64,000 nucleotides of DNA from Streptomyces virginiae (GTDB taxonomy: Bacteria; Actinomycetota; Actinomycetes; Streptomycetales; Streptomycetaceae): NCBI RefSeq assembly GCF_000720455.1, contig NZ_JOAK01000010.1, positions 62,001 to 126,000 on the forward strand. Reading direction: 5' to 3'. How positions within the stretch are numbered: position 1 is the first letter of the stretch; each line of letters begins with the position of its first letter. The notes under the pieces were generated by a model. That model saw only the letters and a list, made by a program, of their open reading frames with translations, did no database searches and was not told the DNA's origin. The translations under genes were made by a program, and so were the position numbers. Positions 36,440 through 45,477 of the stretch are shown piece by piece.

Positions 36440-37651
36440 TCAGTGGTCGTACGTCCGGACGACGGCGGCCGAGTTGAAGCCGCCCGTCCCCCGGGCCAGG
36501 ACGAGGGCCGTCGACAGCCGCGCCTCCCTGGGGGCCTTGCGGACCAGGTCGATGCCGTACTCCTCCGGTACGTCGTCGGTGTTCGCGGTCGGCGGGATCA
36601 CCCCGTCGCGCAGCGACAGCAGCGCGGCCACCACGTCCAGCGGCCCGCCCGCGGAGTGCAGCCGCCCGGTCAGCGCCTTGGGTGCGGTCACCGGGACGCC
36701 GTGGGCGCCGAACACCTCGCGCAGGGCCTCGGCCTCGCCCCGGTCCAGGGCGGGCAGGCCCGCCGAGTCCGCGAAGACCACGTCCACTTCGGCCGGGGCG
36801 GTCCCGGCCTCGGCCAGCGCGAGCTCGACGGCTCGGCGCAGGGCCGGCGGCCTCGGCGACCCGGGCGGCGGGTCGAAGGTGGAGGCCTGCCCGGCGAGTT
36901 CGCCGTACACGCGGGACACGCCGCGCCCGCGGGCCGCGTCCGCGTCCTCCAGGACCAGGATCGCGGCGCCCTCGCCGGGCACGTGCCCGCTCGCCGTACG
37001 GTCGAACGGCCGGTACTCCCCGGAAGCGGCCACCCGGCCGCCCGACCACTGCGCGGCCCAGCCCCACGGGTCGAGCGCCGAGTCCGCGCCGCCGGTGACG
37101 ACCAGCTTCGCCTCGCCGCGGCGCAGCGCCCTCCGGGCGTGGCCGAGTGCGTCCAGCCCGCCCGCCTGCTCGGCGACGAGGGCCTTGCCCGGGCCGCGCA
37201 GCTGGTGGCGGATGGAGATCTGGCCGGTGTTGACGGCGTAGAACCAGGCGAAGGACTCGTACACGCTGACGAACTGCGGCCCCTTGGACCACAGCTTCGC
37301 GAACTCGCGGTGGGTGAACTCGAAGCCGCCGAACGCGTTGGCGGTGATCACGCCCATGTCGTAGTCGACGAGCGCGCCCGGATCCACGCCGCCGTCGGCC
37401 AGGGCCAGTTCCGCGGCGGTCAGCGCGAACCGGGTGGACCGGTCGGTCTGCGGCAGCAGCCGGTTCGGCAGGTGCGCCGCCGGGTCGAAGCCCCGTACCT
37501 CGCCGGCCTGCCGGGCCGGATAGCCGGAGGCGTCGAAGGCGGTGATGTCGGCGATGCCGCTGCGGCCCTCCAGGGTCGCCGACCAGAACTCCTCGGTGCC
37601 GGCTCCGTTGGGGGCGACGACTCCCAGCCCCGTGAACACTGTGGTCGTCAT
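36440..37651 (-). CDS. Chain-length factor (KS-beta)
   Basis: 403-aa partner of KS-alpha. The catalytic Cys is replaced by Gln in [14 protein letters not shown], the hallmark of CLFs. The gatekeeper residues that set chain length in the actinorhodin CLF (Phe109, Thr112, Phe116) are kept as Phe110, Thr113 and Phe117 in [10 protein letters not shown]. Overall it resembles ActI-ORF2 ([26 protein letters not shown]). An octaketide (C16) chain is therefore the best prediction. ATG 37651 overlaps the KS-alpha stop (ATGA), which indicates translational coupling. Confidence 0.94.
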   Translation of the reverse strand: MTTTVFTGLGVVAPNGAGTEEFWSATLEGRSGIADITAFDASGYPARQAGEVRGFDPAAHLPNRLLPQTDRSTRFALTAAELALADGGVDPGALVDYDMGVITANAFGGFEFTHREFAKLWSKGPQFVSVYESFAWFYAVNTGQISIRHQLRGPGKALVAEQAGGLDALGHARRALRRGEAKLVVTGGADSALDPWGWAAQWSGGRVAASGEYRPFDRTASGHVPGEGAAILVLEDADAARGRGVSRVYGELAGQASTFDPPPGSPRPPALRRAVELALAEAGTAPAEVDVVFADSAGLPALDRGEAEALREVFGAHGVPVTAPKALTGRLHSAGGPLDVVAALLSLRDGVIPPTANTDDVPEEYGIDLVRKAPREARLSTALVLARGTGGFNSAAVVRTYDH

Positions 37652-38913
37652 GACACTCCTTCCGGCCGCCGCAGCAGCATCGCGCTCTGGAAACCGCCGA
37701 ACCCGCTGCCCACGGTCAGCACGGTGTCCACGCGCTGCTCGCGGGCGGTCAGCGGCACGTAGTCGAGGTCGCACTCGGGGTCGGACCGGTAGAGGTTGGC
37801 GGTGGGCGGCACCACGTTGTGCTTCATGGCGAGCGCGCACGCCGCGATCTCCACGGAGCCGATGGCCCCGAGCGAGTGGCCCACCATGGACTTGATCGAG
37901 CTGATCGGGGTGCGGTAGGCGTGGTCGCCCAGAGCGCGCTTGAACGCGGCCGTCTCGTGCCGGTCGTTCTGCACGGTTCCCGATCCGTGGGCGTTGACGT
38001 AGTCGATCGCGTCGGCGTTCAGCCGGGACTGGTCCAGCGCGACCCTGATGGCCTCGGCCATCTCACGGCCGTCCGTCTTCAGACCGGTCATGTGGTAGGC
38101 GTTGAGGCGGGTGGCGTACCCGCTGACCTCGGCGTAGATCGTCGCGCCGCGGGCCCGCGCCCGCTCCAGCTCCTCCAGGACGAAGACGGCCGCGCCCTCG
38201 GCCAGGACGAAGCCGTTGCGGGAGGCGTCGAAGGGGCGGGAGGCGTGCGCGGGGTCGTCGTTGCGGTTGGTGGTGGCCTTGATCGCGTCGAAGCTGGCCA
38301 CCACGACCGGGGTCACCGGGGTGTCGGCCGCTCCGGCCAGCATCACGTCGGCGGTGCCGTCCGCGATCAGCTGTACGGCGTTGCCGACGGCGTCCAGCCC
38401 GGAGGTGCAGCCGTTGGACACCAGGGCCACCGGGCCCTCCGCGCCCACCGTCCACGCGACCTCGGCGGGCATCTTCCCGGGGGTCAGATAGTCGTACATG
38501 TGCGGCGACAGGTAGCCGGGGTCGACCTCCCACTGCCGTCCGGCATCGGACAGCACCAGGTACTCGCGCTCCAGGCTGGTCGCGGCGGCCACGGCGCTGC
38601 CCAGGCTCACGCCGACCCGGGACGGGTCGAGCGCGCCGAAGTCGAGGCGGCTGTCCGACACCGCGTCGCGGGCGCAGACCACGGCGAACTGCGTCGCCCG
38701 GTCCATCCTGCGGACCTCCCGCGGGGTGAGCCCTTCGGCCCCCGCGTCGAAGTCGCACTCGCCCGCGAGCTGGGAGCGGAAGGGGGTGGGGTCGAAGAAG
38801 CTGATCCGGCGGGTCGCGGTACGACCCGCGGCCAGCAGGGACCAGAACTCCTCCGTGCCGCTTCCTCCCGGTGCGCGCACCCCCATACCGGTTATCACGA
38901 CACGACGGGACAT
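37648..38913 (-). CDS. Ketosynthase KS-alpha
   Basis: 421-aa ketosynthase that joins malonyl units into the poly-beta-ketone chain. The nucleophile is Cys169 in [12 protein letters not shown]; the catalytic histidines are in VNAHGSGT and MVGHSLGA. It forms a heterodimer with the CLF. It is the first gene of the minus-strand operon KS-CLF-ACP-ARO/CYC. A three-heptamer SARP array precedes it. Confidence 0.96.
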   Translation of the reverse strand: MSRRVVITGMGVRAPGGSGTEEFWSLLAAGRTATRRISFFDPTPFRSQLAGECDFDAGAEGLTPREVRRMDRATQFAVVCARDAVSDSRLDFGALDPSRVGVSLGSAVAAATSLEREYLVLSDAGRQWEVDPGYLSPHMYDYLTPGKMPAEVAWTVGAEGPVALVSNGCTSGLDAVGNAVQLIADGTADVMLAGAADTPVTPVVVASFDAIKATTNRNDDPAHASRPFDASRNGFVLAEGAAVFVLEELERARARGATIYAEVSGYATRLNAYHMTGLKTDGREMAEAIRVALDQSRLNADAIDYVNAHGSGTVQNDRHETAAFKRALGDHAYRTPISSIKSMVGHSLGAIGSVEIAACALAMKHNVVPPTANLYRSDPECDLDYVPLTAREQRVDTVLTVGSGFGGFQSAMLLRRPEGVS

Positions 38914-39000
38914 CGAATCGGTTTCCTTCTCGAAGAGGTGACTCGGTAGGACCGGGAGAAACCCGGCCGGATCCCTTGGTAGGCGCAGGCGGTCAACCTC

Positions 39001-39029
39001 GGCTCAAGAGGCGCTCGATGTGCGCTCAG
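39001..39029 (-). promoter_or_regulatory. Three-heptamer SARP-type operator before KS-alpha
   Basis: Reading on the minus strand: CTGAGCG (39023-39029), TCGAGCG (39012-39018) and TTGAGCC (39001-39007), in exact 11-bp steps. The array points toward the KS operon, whose start is at 38913. A good -10 hexamer is not evident. Confidence 0.78.
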
Positions 39030-39041
39030 GACGGACGGCGG

Positions 39042-39059
39042 TCCAGCGGTTCTCTAGTG
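39042..39059 (+). promoter_or_regulatory. Heptamer pair facing the first glycosyltransferase gene
   Basis: TCCAGCG (39042-39048) and TCTAGTG (39053-39059) are 11 bp apart on the plus strand, 22 bp before the ATG of the glycosyltransferase. With the minus-strand array they make a bidirectional SARP-controlled promoter. Confidence 0.5.
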
Positions 39060-39080
39060 CCGCGGTGCACCGTCCGTGCG

Positions 39081-40217
39081 ATGAAGATCCTCTTTATCAC
39101 CGGGGGGAGTCCGGCGACCGTGTTCGCCCTCGCCCCGCTCGCCTCGGCGGCCCGTCTCGCCGGCCATGACGTCCTCGTCGCGTCCCCGGAGGACATGGCC
39201 CCGTACGTCACGGGCACCGGGCTGCCCGTCCTGCCCGTCACCGACGGGACCATGCGCCGCTTCATGTTCGAGGACCGTGCCGGGCGCGAACTGTCCATCC
39301 CCGGCGACCCGCAGGAGCGGATCCGCTTCAACGGGGAGGGGTTCGGACGGCTCGCCGCCGCCTCCCTGCCCCGGCTGCGCGCCCTGGCCGCCGACTGGAG
39401 CCCGGACCTCGTGGTCGGCGGGTCGCTCTGCTACGCGGCGGCGCTGCTCGCCCACGAGCTCCGCGTCCCGTGGGTGCGGCACACCTGGGACCTCGGCGAG
39501 CCGCCGGGCATGGACGCCGGAGCCGCCGCCGAGCTGTCCGCCGAACTCGGCGGGGCCGGGCTGGACGGACTGCCCGTGCCGGAGCTCTGGGTGGACATCT
39601 GCCCGCCGGGGCTGCGCGCCGCGGACCCGGCCCCCGGCCCCCGGCAGTCGATGCGGTTCGTCCCCGCCAACCTGCGCCGGCCGCTGGAGCCGTGGATGCT
39701 GCGCAGGCCGGACCGGCCCCGGGTGTGCGTCACCGCGGGCAGCCGGGTCTCCGGGCCCGACGGGGTGGCCGAACTGGTCGAGCTCGCCCGGACGGTGGAG
39801 GGCCTCGACGGGGAACTGGTGGTCGCCGCCCCGCAGGACGTGGCCGACGCGCTGACCGCCGAGGTGCCCGGGGTCCGGGCCGGCTGGTTCGCCCTGGACA
39901 CCCTGCTGGCCACGTGCGACCTCATCGTCCACCACGGCGGCGGACAGACCGCCATGACCGCCCTGCACGCGGGCGTGCCGCAGCTGCTGGTGCCCACGAT
40001 CCCGAAGATGCTGGAGCCGTGCCGCCGCATCGAGGCCCGTGGCGCGGCCGTGGTGCTGGCCGACGGCGAGCAGTCCGGCGCCCGGATCGCCCGTGCGGCG
40101 GCCACCCTGCTGGCCGGTCCCGGCCCCCGGGAGCGGGCCGCGGAGATCGGTGCGGAGATCGCCGCGCAGCCGGCCCCGGCCCGGGTGGTCTCCGTACTGG
40201 AGTCGCTGCGGGCGTGA
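39081..40217 (+). CDS. Glycosyltransferase family 1, antibiotic deoxysugar type (GT-B), copy 1
   Basis: 378-aa GT-B enzyme. The N-terminus MKILFITGGSPATVFALAPLA and the C-terminal nucleotide-sugar site (VHHGGGQTAMTALHAGVPQLLVPTIP) match TDP-deoxysugar glycosyltransferases of aromatic polyketide and macrolide pathways. It would attach an activated deoxysugar to the aglycone. No DesVIII/AknT-like helper P450 homologue is present beside it. The start is ATG 39081, preceded by heptamers rather than a clear ribosome site, so leaderless or weak initiation is possible. Confidence 0.91.
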   Translation: MKILFITGGSPATVFALAPLASAARLAGHDVLVASPEDMAPYVTGTGLPVLPVTDGTMRRFMFEDRAGRELSIPGDPQERIRFNGEGFGRLAAASLPRLRALAADWSPDLVVGGSLCYAAALLAHELRVPWVRHTWDLGEPPGMDAGAAAELSAELGGAGLDGLPVPELWVDICPPGLRAADPAPGPRQSMRFVPANLRRPLEPWMLRRPDRPRVCVTAGSRVSGPDGVAELVELARTVEGLDGELVVAAPQDVADALTAEVPGVRAGWFALDTLLATCDLIVHHGGGQTAMTALHAGVPQLLVPTIPKMLEPCRRIEARGAAVVLADGEQSGARIARAAATLLAGPGPRERAAEIGAEIAAQPAPARVVSVLESLRA

Positions 40218-40236
40218 CCCGCCTGCCCGACGCACG

Positions 40237-40271
40237 ACGACGGCCCCGCCCGGACCGGGCGGGGCCGTCGT
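40237..40271. terminator. Hairpin between convergent glycosyltransferase and ketoreductase genes
   Basis: 17-nt arms (40237-40253 and 40255-40271) are perfect complements with one base between them; the true loop will open a few pairs. Confidence 0.85.
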
Positions 40272-40310
40272 GTGCTCTCCCCGTGCGCTCCTCGTGCCGC
40301 GGCGCCGGGG

Positions 40311-41318
40311 TCAGGGCCGGGACGCCGCGCCGGCCTCGCGGGCCACGGCGCTCACCGTCCGGTCCAGGGCCTCGTCCAGCGCGGTACGTGCCCGCCAGCC
40401 CGTCGCGGCCGTGAACGCCGAAGGGTCGACCTCCAGGCTGCGGAAGTCGGTCGGATCGGCGTGCGCGGGCGGCTCCACCGACACCACCGGTACCGGCTCG
40501 GCTCCCGTGTGGCGCGACACGGCGTGCGCCACCGCCCCGAAGACCTCGCCGAGCGGCCGCGCCCGGCCGGTACCGATCAGGAAGTGGCGGCCGGACAGCG
40601 CCTCCGCGTGCGCCAGGGCAGTCGTGAACGCCCGGGCGGCGTCCTCCACGTACAACAGGTCGCGGCGGACCGTGCCGTCGTGCCACATCGTCAGCGGCTC
40701 CCCGGCCAGCGCCCGCCGGATCATGGTGGACACCACCCCGCGGTCGTCGGCCGTCGCAGTGCCCGGCCCGTACACGGGCGGCAGCCTGAGACTGACGGCC
40801 CGGGCCAGGCCCCGCGCCGCGGCTTGCTTCAGCAGGGACTCGGCGGCGTGCTTCTGCCGGTCGTACACCCCCTCGGGGCGGTCCGGTTCGGAGCCGTCGA
40901 TGCGCTCGGCGGTGACCCGCCCCACCTGGGTGTTGCTGGCCGGGAAGACGACCGCGGGCGGGCCCCCGGCGCCGGGGGGACGTTCGGCGAGCAGCGCCAC
41001 CAGGTCCCGGACCAGGCCGACGTTGACCCGCTCCGCCTCCTGGTCGTCCTCGGACAGCCGCCACCCCGACACCCCGCGGATCCGGGCCGTGAAGGGCAGT
41101 ACGGCGTCGGCGCCGGCCACCGCCCGGGCCAGGACGTCCCGCTCGGTGAGGTCGCCGGTGAGCACCTCCACCCGCCCGGCGAGCCGCTCCGGGAGCGGGA
41201 CCGGCCGCCGGGAGACCGCGCGCACCCGGACGGTAGGGTCGGCGGCCAGCTCCCGGACCACGGCCGACCCGAGGAAGCCCGACGCCCCGAGCACCACGAC
41301 CTGCCGCGGCGCGCTCAC
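40311..41318 (-). CDS. NDP-4-keto-6-deoxyhexose 4-ketoreductase
   Basis: 335-aa extended SDR: NAD(P) motif GASGFLGSAV at the N-terminus and YDRQK (YxxxK) near residue 150. It resembles the 4-ketoreductases that finish deoxysugars (DnmV/EryBIV type). The direction of reduction at C-4 cannot be read from the sequence. The start is GTG 41318, overlapping the upstream stop as GTGA. It is the last gene of the five-gene sugar operon. Confidence 0.87.
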   Translation of the reverse strand: MSAPRQVVVLGASGFLGSAVVRELAADPTVRVRAVSRRPVPLPERLAGRVEVLTGDLTERDVLARAVAGADAVLPFTARIRGVSGWRLSEDDQEAERVNVGLVRDLVALLAERPPGAGGPPAVVFPASNTQVGRVTAERIDGSEPDRPEGVYDRQKHAAESLLKQAAARGLARAVSLRLPPVYGPGTATADDRGVVSTMIRRALAGEPLTMWHDGTVRRDLLYVEDAARAFTTALAHAEALSGRHFLIGTGRARPLGEVFGAVAHAVSRHTGAEPVPVVSVEPPAHADPTDFRSLEVDPSAFTAATGWRARTALDEALDRTVSAVAREAGAASRP

Positions 41319-41929
41319 CGCCCGCCTCCACCGAGGGCGCCGGCGCCGGCCTGCACGCAGTCGGCGTACGCGGGCAGCAGCCCGGCCTCGCGGGCAGCGG
41401 CCAGCGTCGGCGCCACCCGGTCGCGCTCGGACAGCACCGCGTCGTGCCCGCCGGGCAGCTCCAGGCCCAGCGCGGGGTCCAGCGGGTGCACGGCCCGCTC
41501 CTTGTCCGCCCGGTAGGCCGCCGACAGCAGGTACACCATCACGGTGTCCTCCTCCAGCGCGGCGAACAGGTGCCCCACACCCGGCGGCAGGTAGAGCGCG
41601 GTGCCCGCCTCCGGGGAGAGCTCCACCCGCTCGCTGCGCCCGAAGGTGGGCGAGCCGAGCCGGAGGTCGACCACCACGTCCAGGGCGCGGCCGCCGGTGC
41701 AGAGCACGTACTTGGCCATGGACCCGGGCGTGGCCGTGTAGTGCACCCCGCGCACCACCCCGCGCCGCGACCGGCTGGTGCTGACCTGGGCGACCGGGAA
41801 GAGCGGGCCGCCCAGTGCCGTGCCGAAGGCGGCCTCCTGGTGCGGCGAGCGGAACGAGCCGCGCTCGTCGTGGAAGACCTCGGGTTCGAAGGCGTACGCG
41901 CCCTCGACCGCCAGCTCGCGGACCTTCAC
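41315..41929 (-). CDS. dTDP-4-keto-6-deoxyhexose 3,5- or 5-epimerase (RmlC family)
   Basis: 204-aa cupin of the RmlC family with the catalytic His in VRGVHYT and the LDVVVDLRLGSPTFG and LYLPPGVGHLF blocks. In 3-amino-2,3,6-trideoxy sugar routes (DnmU) this enzyme inverts C-5, giving an L-sugar. The start is GTG 41929, overlapping the methyltransferase stop by GTGA. Confidence 0.92.
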   Translation of the reverse strand: MKVRELAVEGAYAFEPEVFHDERGSFRSPHQEAAFGTALGGPLFPVAQVSTSRSRRGVVRGVHYTATPGSMAKYVLCTGGRALDVVVDLRLGSPTFGRSERVELSPEAGTALYLPPGVGHLFAALEEDTVMVYLLSAAYRADKERAVHPLDPALGLELPGGHDAVLSERDRVAPTLAAAREAGLLPAYADCVQAGAGALGGGGR

Positions 41930-42678
41930 GCGCCACCGCCGGGGCGGGTGGCGACGAACAGCCCCGGTCCGTACAGCTCGTGGCGCACGTACGTGGGCTC
42001 CAGACCGGCCCGCAGGAACGCGTCCCGGTACTCCGTGCGCTCGAACAGGCTCATGACGTGGGTGTCGGTGAAGTGCTCGATGCCGGTGCGGGGGTCCGCG
42101 ACGGTGTAGTGCACCTCCATCCGGCTGGTCCGCCCGGCGCGGACGGTGTGGGAGACCCGGGAGATGGTCCGCTCCCCGGTGCGGACCACATCGGCGCCGA
42201 CCCAGCCGGGCACGAAGCTCTCCGGGCACCACCAGGGTTCGACGACGAGGACGCCGCCGGGCTCCAGGTGCCCGGCCAGGTTCGCGACGGCCGCGTCCAG
42301 GTCGGCGGGGGTCTCCAGGTAACCGACCGAACTGAACATGCAGGTGACGGCGGAGAAGGTGCGGCCGAGCCGGAAGTCGCGCATGTCGCCCTCCGTCAGC
42401 GGCGTCCCGGGGTTGTCGCGGGCGGCGACGGCGAGCATCTCGGCGGACAGGTCCACCCCGGCCACGTGGCCGAAGAAGCCGTTGTGCTCGGCCAGGTGGG
42501 AGCCGGTGCCGCAGGCGACGTCCAGCAGCGAGCCGTCGGCCGGGGGCACCGCGGCGCGCTGCTCGACGAGTTCGCGCACGACGGCCGCCTCGGCCCGGTA
42601 GTCCTTGCCGCGGCCGTGGTAGAAGTCGTGGTAGACGTCGGCGCGGCGGTAGATGAGGGTGTCCGTGCTGGCAGGCAT
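41926..42678 (-). CDS. NDP-3-amino-deoxyhexose N,N-dimethyltransferase (TylM1/DesVI type)
   Basis: 250-aa class I SAM methyltransferase. The N-terminus (RRADVYHDFYHGRGKDY) and the SAM loop LLDVACGTGSHL, GDMRDFRLGRTFSAVTCMFS and the VVEPWWCPESF block closely follow TylM1 and DesVI, which add both methyl groups to the 3-amino group. This is the clearest sign that the sugar carries a dimethylamino group. The ATG at 42678 has a GAAAGGCC-type site upstream; the gene follows the aminotransferase after 33 bp. Confidence 0.93.
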   Translation of the reverse strand: MPASTDTLIYRRADVYHDFYHGRGKDYRAEAAVVRELVEQRAAVPPADGSLLDVACGTGSHLAEHNGFFGHVAGVDLSAEMLAVAARDNPGTPLTEGDMRDFRLGRTFSAVTCMFSSVGYLETPADLDAAVANLAGHLEPGGVLVVEPWWCPESFVPGWVGADVVRTGERTISRVSHTVRAGRTSRMEVHYTVADPRTGIEHFTDTHVMSLFERTEYRDAFLRAGLEPTYVRHELYGPGLFVATRPGGGA

Positions 42679-42711
42679 GGTGTGGGCCTTTCGATCGGGC
42701 GGTTGGGGCGG

Positions 42712-43836
42712 CTAGAGCGTCCGCAGGACCTCGTGGAGGGCCTCGATGACCTTGTCCTGCACGGCCTCCGGCAGCGACGGGTACATGGGCAGCGAGAAGA
42801 TCTCCCCGGCCAGCCGCTCGGTGACCGGCAGCGAGCCGGCCTCCACACCGAGGTGGGCGAAGCCGCGCATCGTGTGGACCGGCCACGGATAGCTGATGTT
42901 GAGGGAGATGTCGTAGCGCTCCTTGAGGGCGCTGATGATCTCGTCGCGGCGCGGGTGGCGCACCACGTACACGTAGTACACGTGCTCGTTGCCCGCGGCC
43001 GTGGCCGGCAGGGTCAGCCCGCCCGGCCCGCACAGCCCGGCGAGCCCCTCGGCGTAGCGGCGCGCCACCCGGCGCCGGCCCGCCACGTAGGCGTCGAGCC
43101 GGGTCAGCTTGCGGCGCAGGATCTCGGCCTGGACCTCGTCGAGCCGGCTGTTGTGGCCGGGCGTCCGCTCGACGTAGTACACCTCCTCCATGCCGTAGTA
43201 CCGCAGCCGGCGCAGCGCGCGGTCGGTGTCGGCGGAGCCGGTCAGGACGGCCCCGCCGTCGCCGTACGCCCCCAGCACCTTGGTCGGGTAGAAGGAGAAC
43301 GCCGCGGCGTCGCCCATGGTCCCGGCCGGCGCTCCGTGGTGCCGGGCGCCGTGGGCCTGCGCGCAGTCCTCCACGATCGCCAGCCCGTGCTCGTCGGCCA
43401 GGCGCCGCAGCGGGGCCATGTCCACGCACTGGCCGTACAGGTGCACCGGCAGCAGCGCCTTGGTGCGCGGGGTGATCGCCGCGGCCACCTGGTCGGTGTC
43501 CATCAGGTGGTCCTCGGCGCGGACGTCCACGAAGACCGGGACGGCGCCCGCCGCGTCGATGGCGACGACGGTCGGCGCGGCGGTGTTCGAGACGGTGACG
43601 ACCTCGTCGCCGCGGCCCACGCCGAGGGACTCCAGCGCCAGCTGGACCGCGTTGGTGCCGTTGTCGACGCCGACGCAGTGCGGCAGGCCGTGGCGGGCGG
43701 CGAACTCGGCCTCGAAGCCGCGCACGCTCTCGCCCAGCACCAGCCGGCCGCTGGCGAAGACCTGCTGCACGGCGTCGAGGATGTCCTCCCGCTCCGCCTC
43801 GTACTCCGGAAGGTAGTCCCAGACATGGGTGGTCAC
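42712..43836 (-). CDS. NDP-3-keto-deoxyhexose 3-aminotransferase (DegT/DnrJ/EryC1/StrS family)
   Basis: 374-aa PLP enzyme. The cofactor lysine is in [16 protein letters not shown], with the phosphate-binding DNGTNAV and EDCAQAHGA blocks. It would install the 3-amino group after the 2,3-dehydratase step, as DnmJ, TylB or DesV do. The start is GTG 43836, overlapping the upstream stop (GTGA). Confidence 0.94.
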   Translation of the reverse strand: MTTHVWDYLPEYEAEREDILDAVQQVFASGRLVLGESVRGFEAEFAARHGLPHCVGVDNGTNAVQLALESLGVGRGDEVVTVSNTAAPTVVAIDAAGAVPVFVDVRAEDHLMDTDQVAAAITPRTKALLPVHLYGQCVDMAPLRRLADEHGLAIVEDCAQAHGARHHGAPAGTMGDAAAFSFYPTKVLGAYGDGGAVLTGSADTDRALRRLRYYGMEEVYYVERTPGHNSRLDEVQAEILRRKLTRLDAYVAGRRRVARRYAEGLAGLCGPGGLTLPATAAGNEHVYYVYVVRHPRRDEIISALKERYDISLNISYPWPVHTMRGFAHLGVEAGSLPVTERLAGEIFSLPMYPSLPEAVQDKVIEALHEVLRTL

Positions 43837-45191
43837 TCGTCGTCCTCCTTGTAGAAGCCCGCGAACGTCAGCAGGCTCCGGGCCTCGACGTTCAGGTGGT
43901 TGCCGTAGCGCACGAAGTCGGTGAGCTGGCGCAGGGTGATCCAGGCGTAGTCGTCGGGCACCCGCAGCGGGAAGTCGTCCCCGACCTCGACCAGCAGGTA
44001 GCGGTTCTGCGCGTGGTAGAAGCGACCGCCCTCCTCCGAATGGACCCGGTCGAAGCGGATCCGCTCCGGGGGCGCCTCCAGCACCTCCGAGAGGAACCGC
44101 GGCCGGCGTTCCTCGGGCAGGCCGCGGTAACTGTCGGGCTGGCACTGCACGGTCGGGGCCATCTCCACGCCGTCGAAGCCGCCCGTCTCGGTCCGGGCCT
44201 GCATCAGGACGTGCAGCACGCCCCCGATACGGCGGACCAGGAAGGCGATGACGCCCTGGCTGCGCGGTTCGAACATGGGCTGGTGCCAGCGCGCCACCTC
44301 CCGGCTGTCGGTCTCGACGGACACCCCGATGACGGCGAAGTGCTGGTCCCGGTCGTGGACCAGGGCACCGTCGCGCCGGCTCCACCCCTCGACCTTGGTG
44401 AGCGGGACCAGCTGCCGGGTCAGCGTGCAGCGGTTCTTGGCCTCGGTGAACCAGCTCAGCAGGTGGGTGGTGTCGTGCAGGGCCACGTTGCCGGGGGCCC
44501 AGGAGCGGGCCAGCGCGCCCCGGAAGGTGTCCGCGACCAGATCGGCGTCACGGTCCCGCCACGAGGCGGCGCCGGCCAGGACCGTCCGGGTGTCCATGTT
44601 GACCAGGTTCGGCTCGCGCAGCAGCAGGGCGATCTGCTCGAAGTCCAGCCAGCAGAAGTCCTCCAGCACGGGGACGTCCCCGTCGACCTGCACGATCATG
44701 TTGCGGTTGCGCTTGGCCAGGAACCAGGACGCCTGCTCCGACTGCAGGACGTCCGACAGGACCCGGCCCGAGCGCGGCGCCGTGAAGTACTCCAGGTAGG
44801 GGACCGACCTGCCGCCGTGCGCACCGGTGAAGTTGGACCGGGTCGCCTGCACGGTCGGCGAGAGCTGGAGGCCGTTGACGTTGCCCGGCTCCATCTTGAC
44901 CTGGAGCAGGAAGTGCGGGACGCCCCCGAACTCCTTGACCAGGATGCCCAGGACGCCCTGCTCCGGCTGGACGATGATCGGCTGCTGCCAGGCACTCACC
45001 TCCCGGCCGGAGTCCGCCACGTCCAGCCCCTCGACGGTGAAGAACCGCCCGGTGCGGTGGACGAGGTTGCCCGAGTCGGGGTCGGTGCGCCAGCCGTCGA
45101 GGGCGTCGAGCGGGATCCGATCCACCCGGTAGCCGTGGGCACGGCGCCGCCCCGCGTACCAGTCATGGAATTCAGCTATGCCGGAGAACAC
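43833..45191 (-). CDS. NDP-hexose 2,3-dehydratase
   Basis: 452-aa enzyme with the two-repeat fold of EryBVI/TylX3/DnmT proteins. Each half ends in a similar block ([18 protein letters not shown] and [18 protein letters not shown]), with [11 protein letters not shown] in the first. It removes the C-2 hydroxyl of NDP-4-keto-6-deoxyglucose. The start is taken as GTG 45191 after GGAAGGTGG; the open frame extends upstream but lacks initiation signals there. It is the first gene of the sugar operon and is divergent from the second SxxK hydrolase. Confidence 0.92.
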   Translation of the reverse strand: MFSGIAEFHDWYAGRRRAHGYRVDRIPLDALDGWRTDPDSGNLVHRTGRFFTVEGLDVADSGREVSAWQQPIIVQPEQGVLGILVKEFGGVPHFLLQVKMEPGNVNGLQLSPTVQATRSNFTGAHGGRSVPYLEYFTAPRSGRVLSDVLQSEQASWFLAKRNRNMIVQVDGDVPVLEDFCWLDFEQIALLLREPNLVNMDTRTVLAGAASWRDRDADLVADTFRGALARSWAPGNVALHDTTHLLSWFTEAKNRCTLTRQLVPLTKVEGWSRRDGALVHDRDQHFAVIGVSVETDSREVARWHQPMFEPRSQGVIAFLVRRIGGVLHVLMQARTETGGFDGVEMAPTVQCQPDSYRGLPEERRPRFLSEVLEAPPERIRFDRVHSEEGGRFYHAQNRYLLVEVGDDFPLRVPDDYAWITLRQLTDFVRYGNHLNVEARSLLTFAGFYKEDDE

Positions 45192-45342
45192 GCGGCCACC
45201 TTCCGTGCGGAAAATTCCATCCCATTCCCCCAGAGGAATGCCTGCTTTCCGAGGAGAACAGCCTTTGTGCGGAATCGCATGGCGCCGATCCTGCCAGACG
45301 ATTTCCCTTCCGGTCACCCCGCGCGGGCTTCTGTATTCCCTT

Positions 45343-45382
45343 ACGAGCGGAACATGACCGGTATTCGAGCGGGGCCCGAGCG
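45343..45382 (+). promoter_or_regulatory. SARP-type heptamer array before the second SxxK hydrolase
   Basis: ACGAGCG (45343), TCGAGCG (45365) and CCGAGCG (45376) fall on one 11-bp grid (22 and 11 bp apart). The last two are the same as the pair before the first hydrolase. They face the hydrolase-glycosyltransferase operon. For the divergent sugar operon I see no clear array. Confidence 0.75.
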
Positions 45383-45477
45383 GCGGTCGGATCATCACAG
45401 GTCGGAGCCGACCGAAAGCCGCCCCGGGACCCACCCGGGCGAAGCGGCCGCACCTCCCTCGCGAAGGACGGAAGACT

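Noticed and set aside
45192..45342. A SARP array for the divergent sugar operon
   Set aside because: Only weak minus-strand matches (such as GTAAGGG) were found, without a second copy at 11 bp. The sugar operon may have another control.
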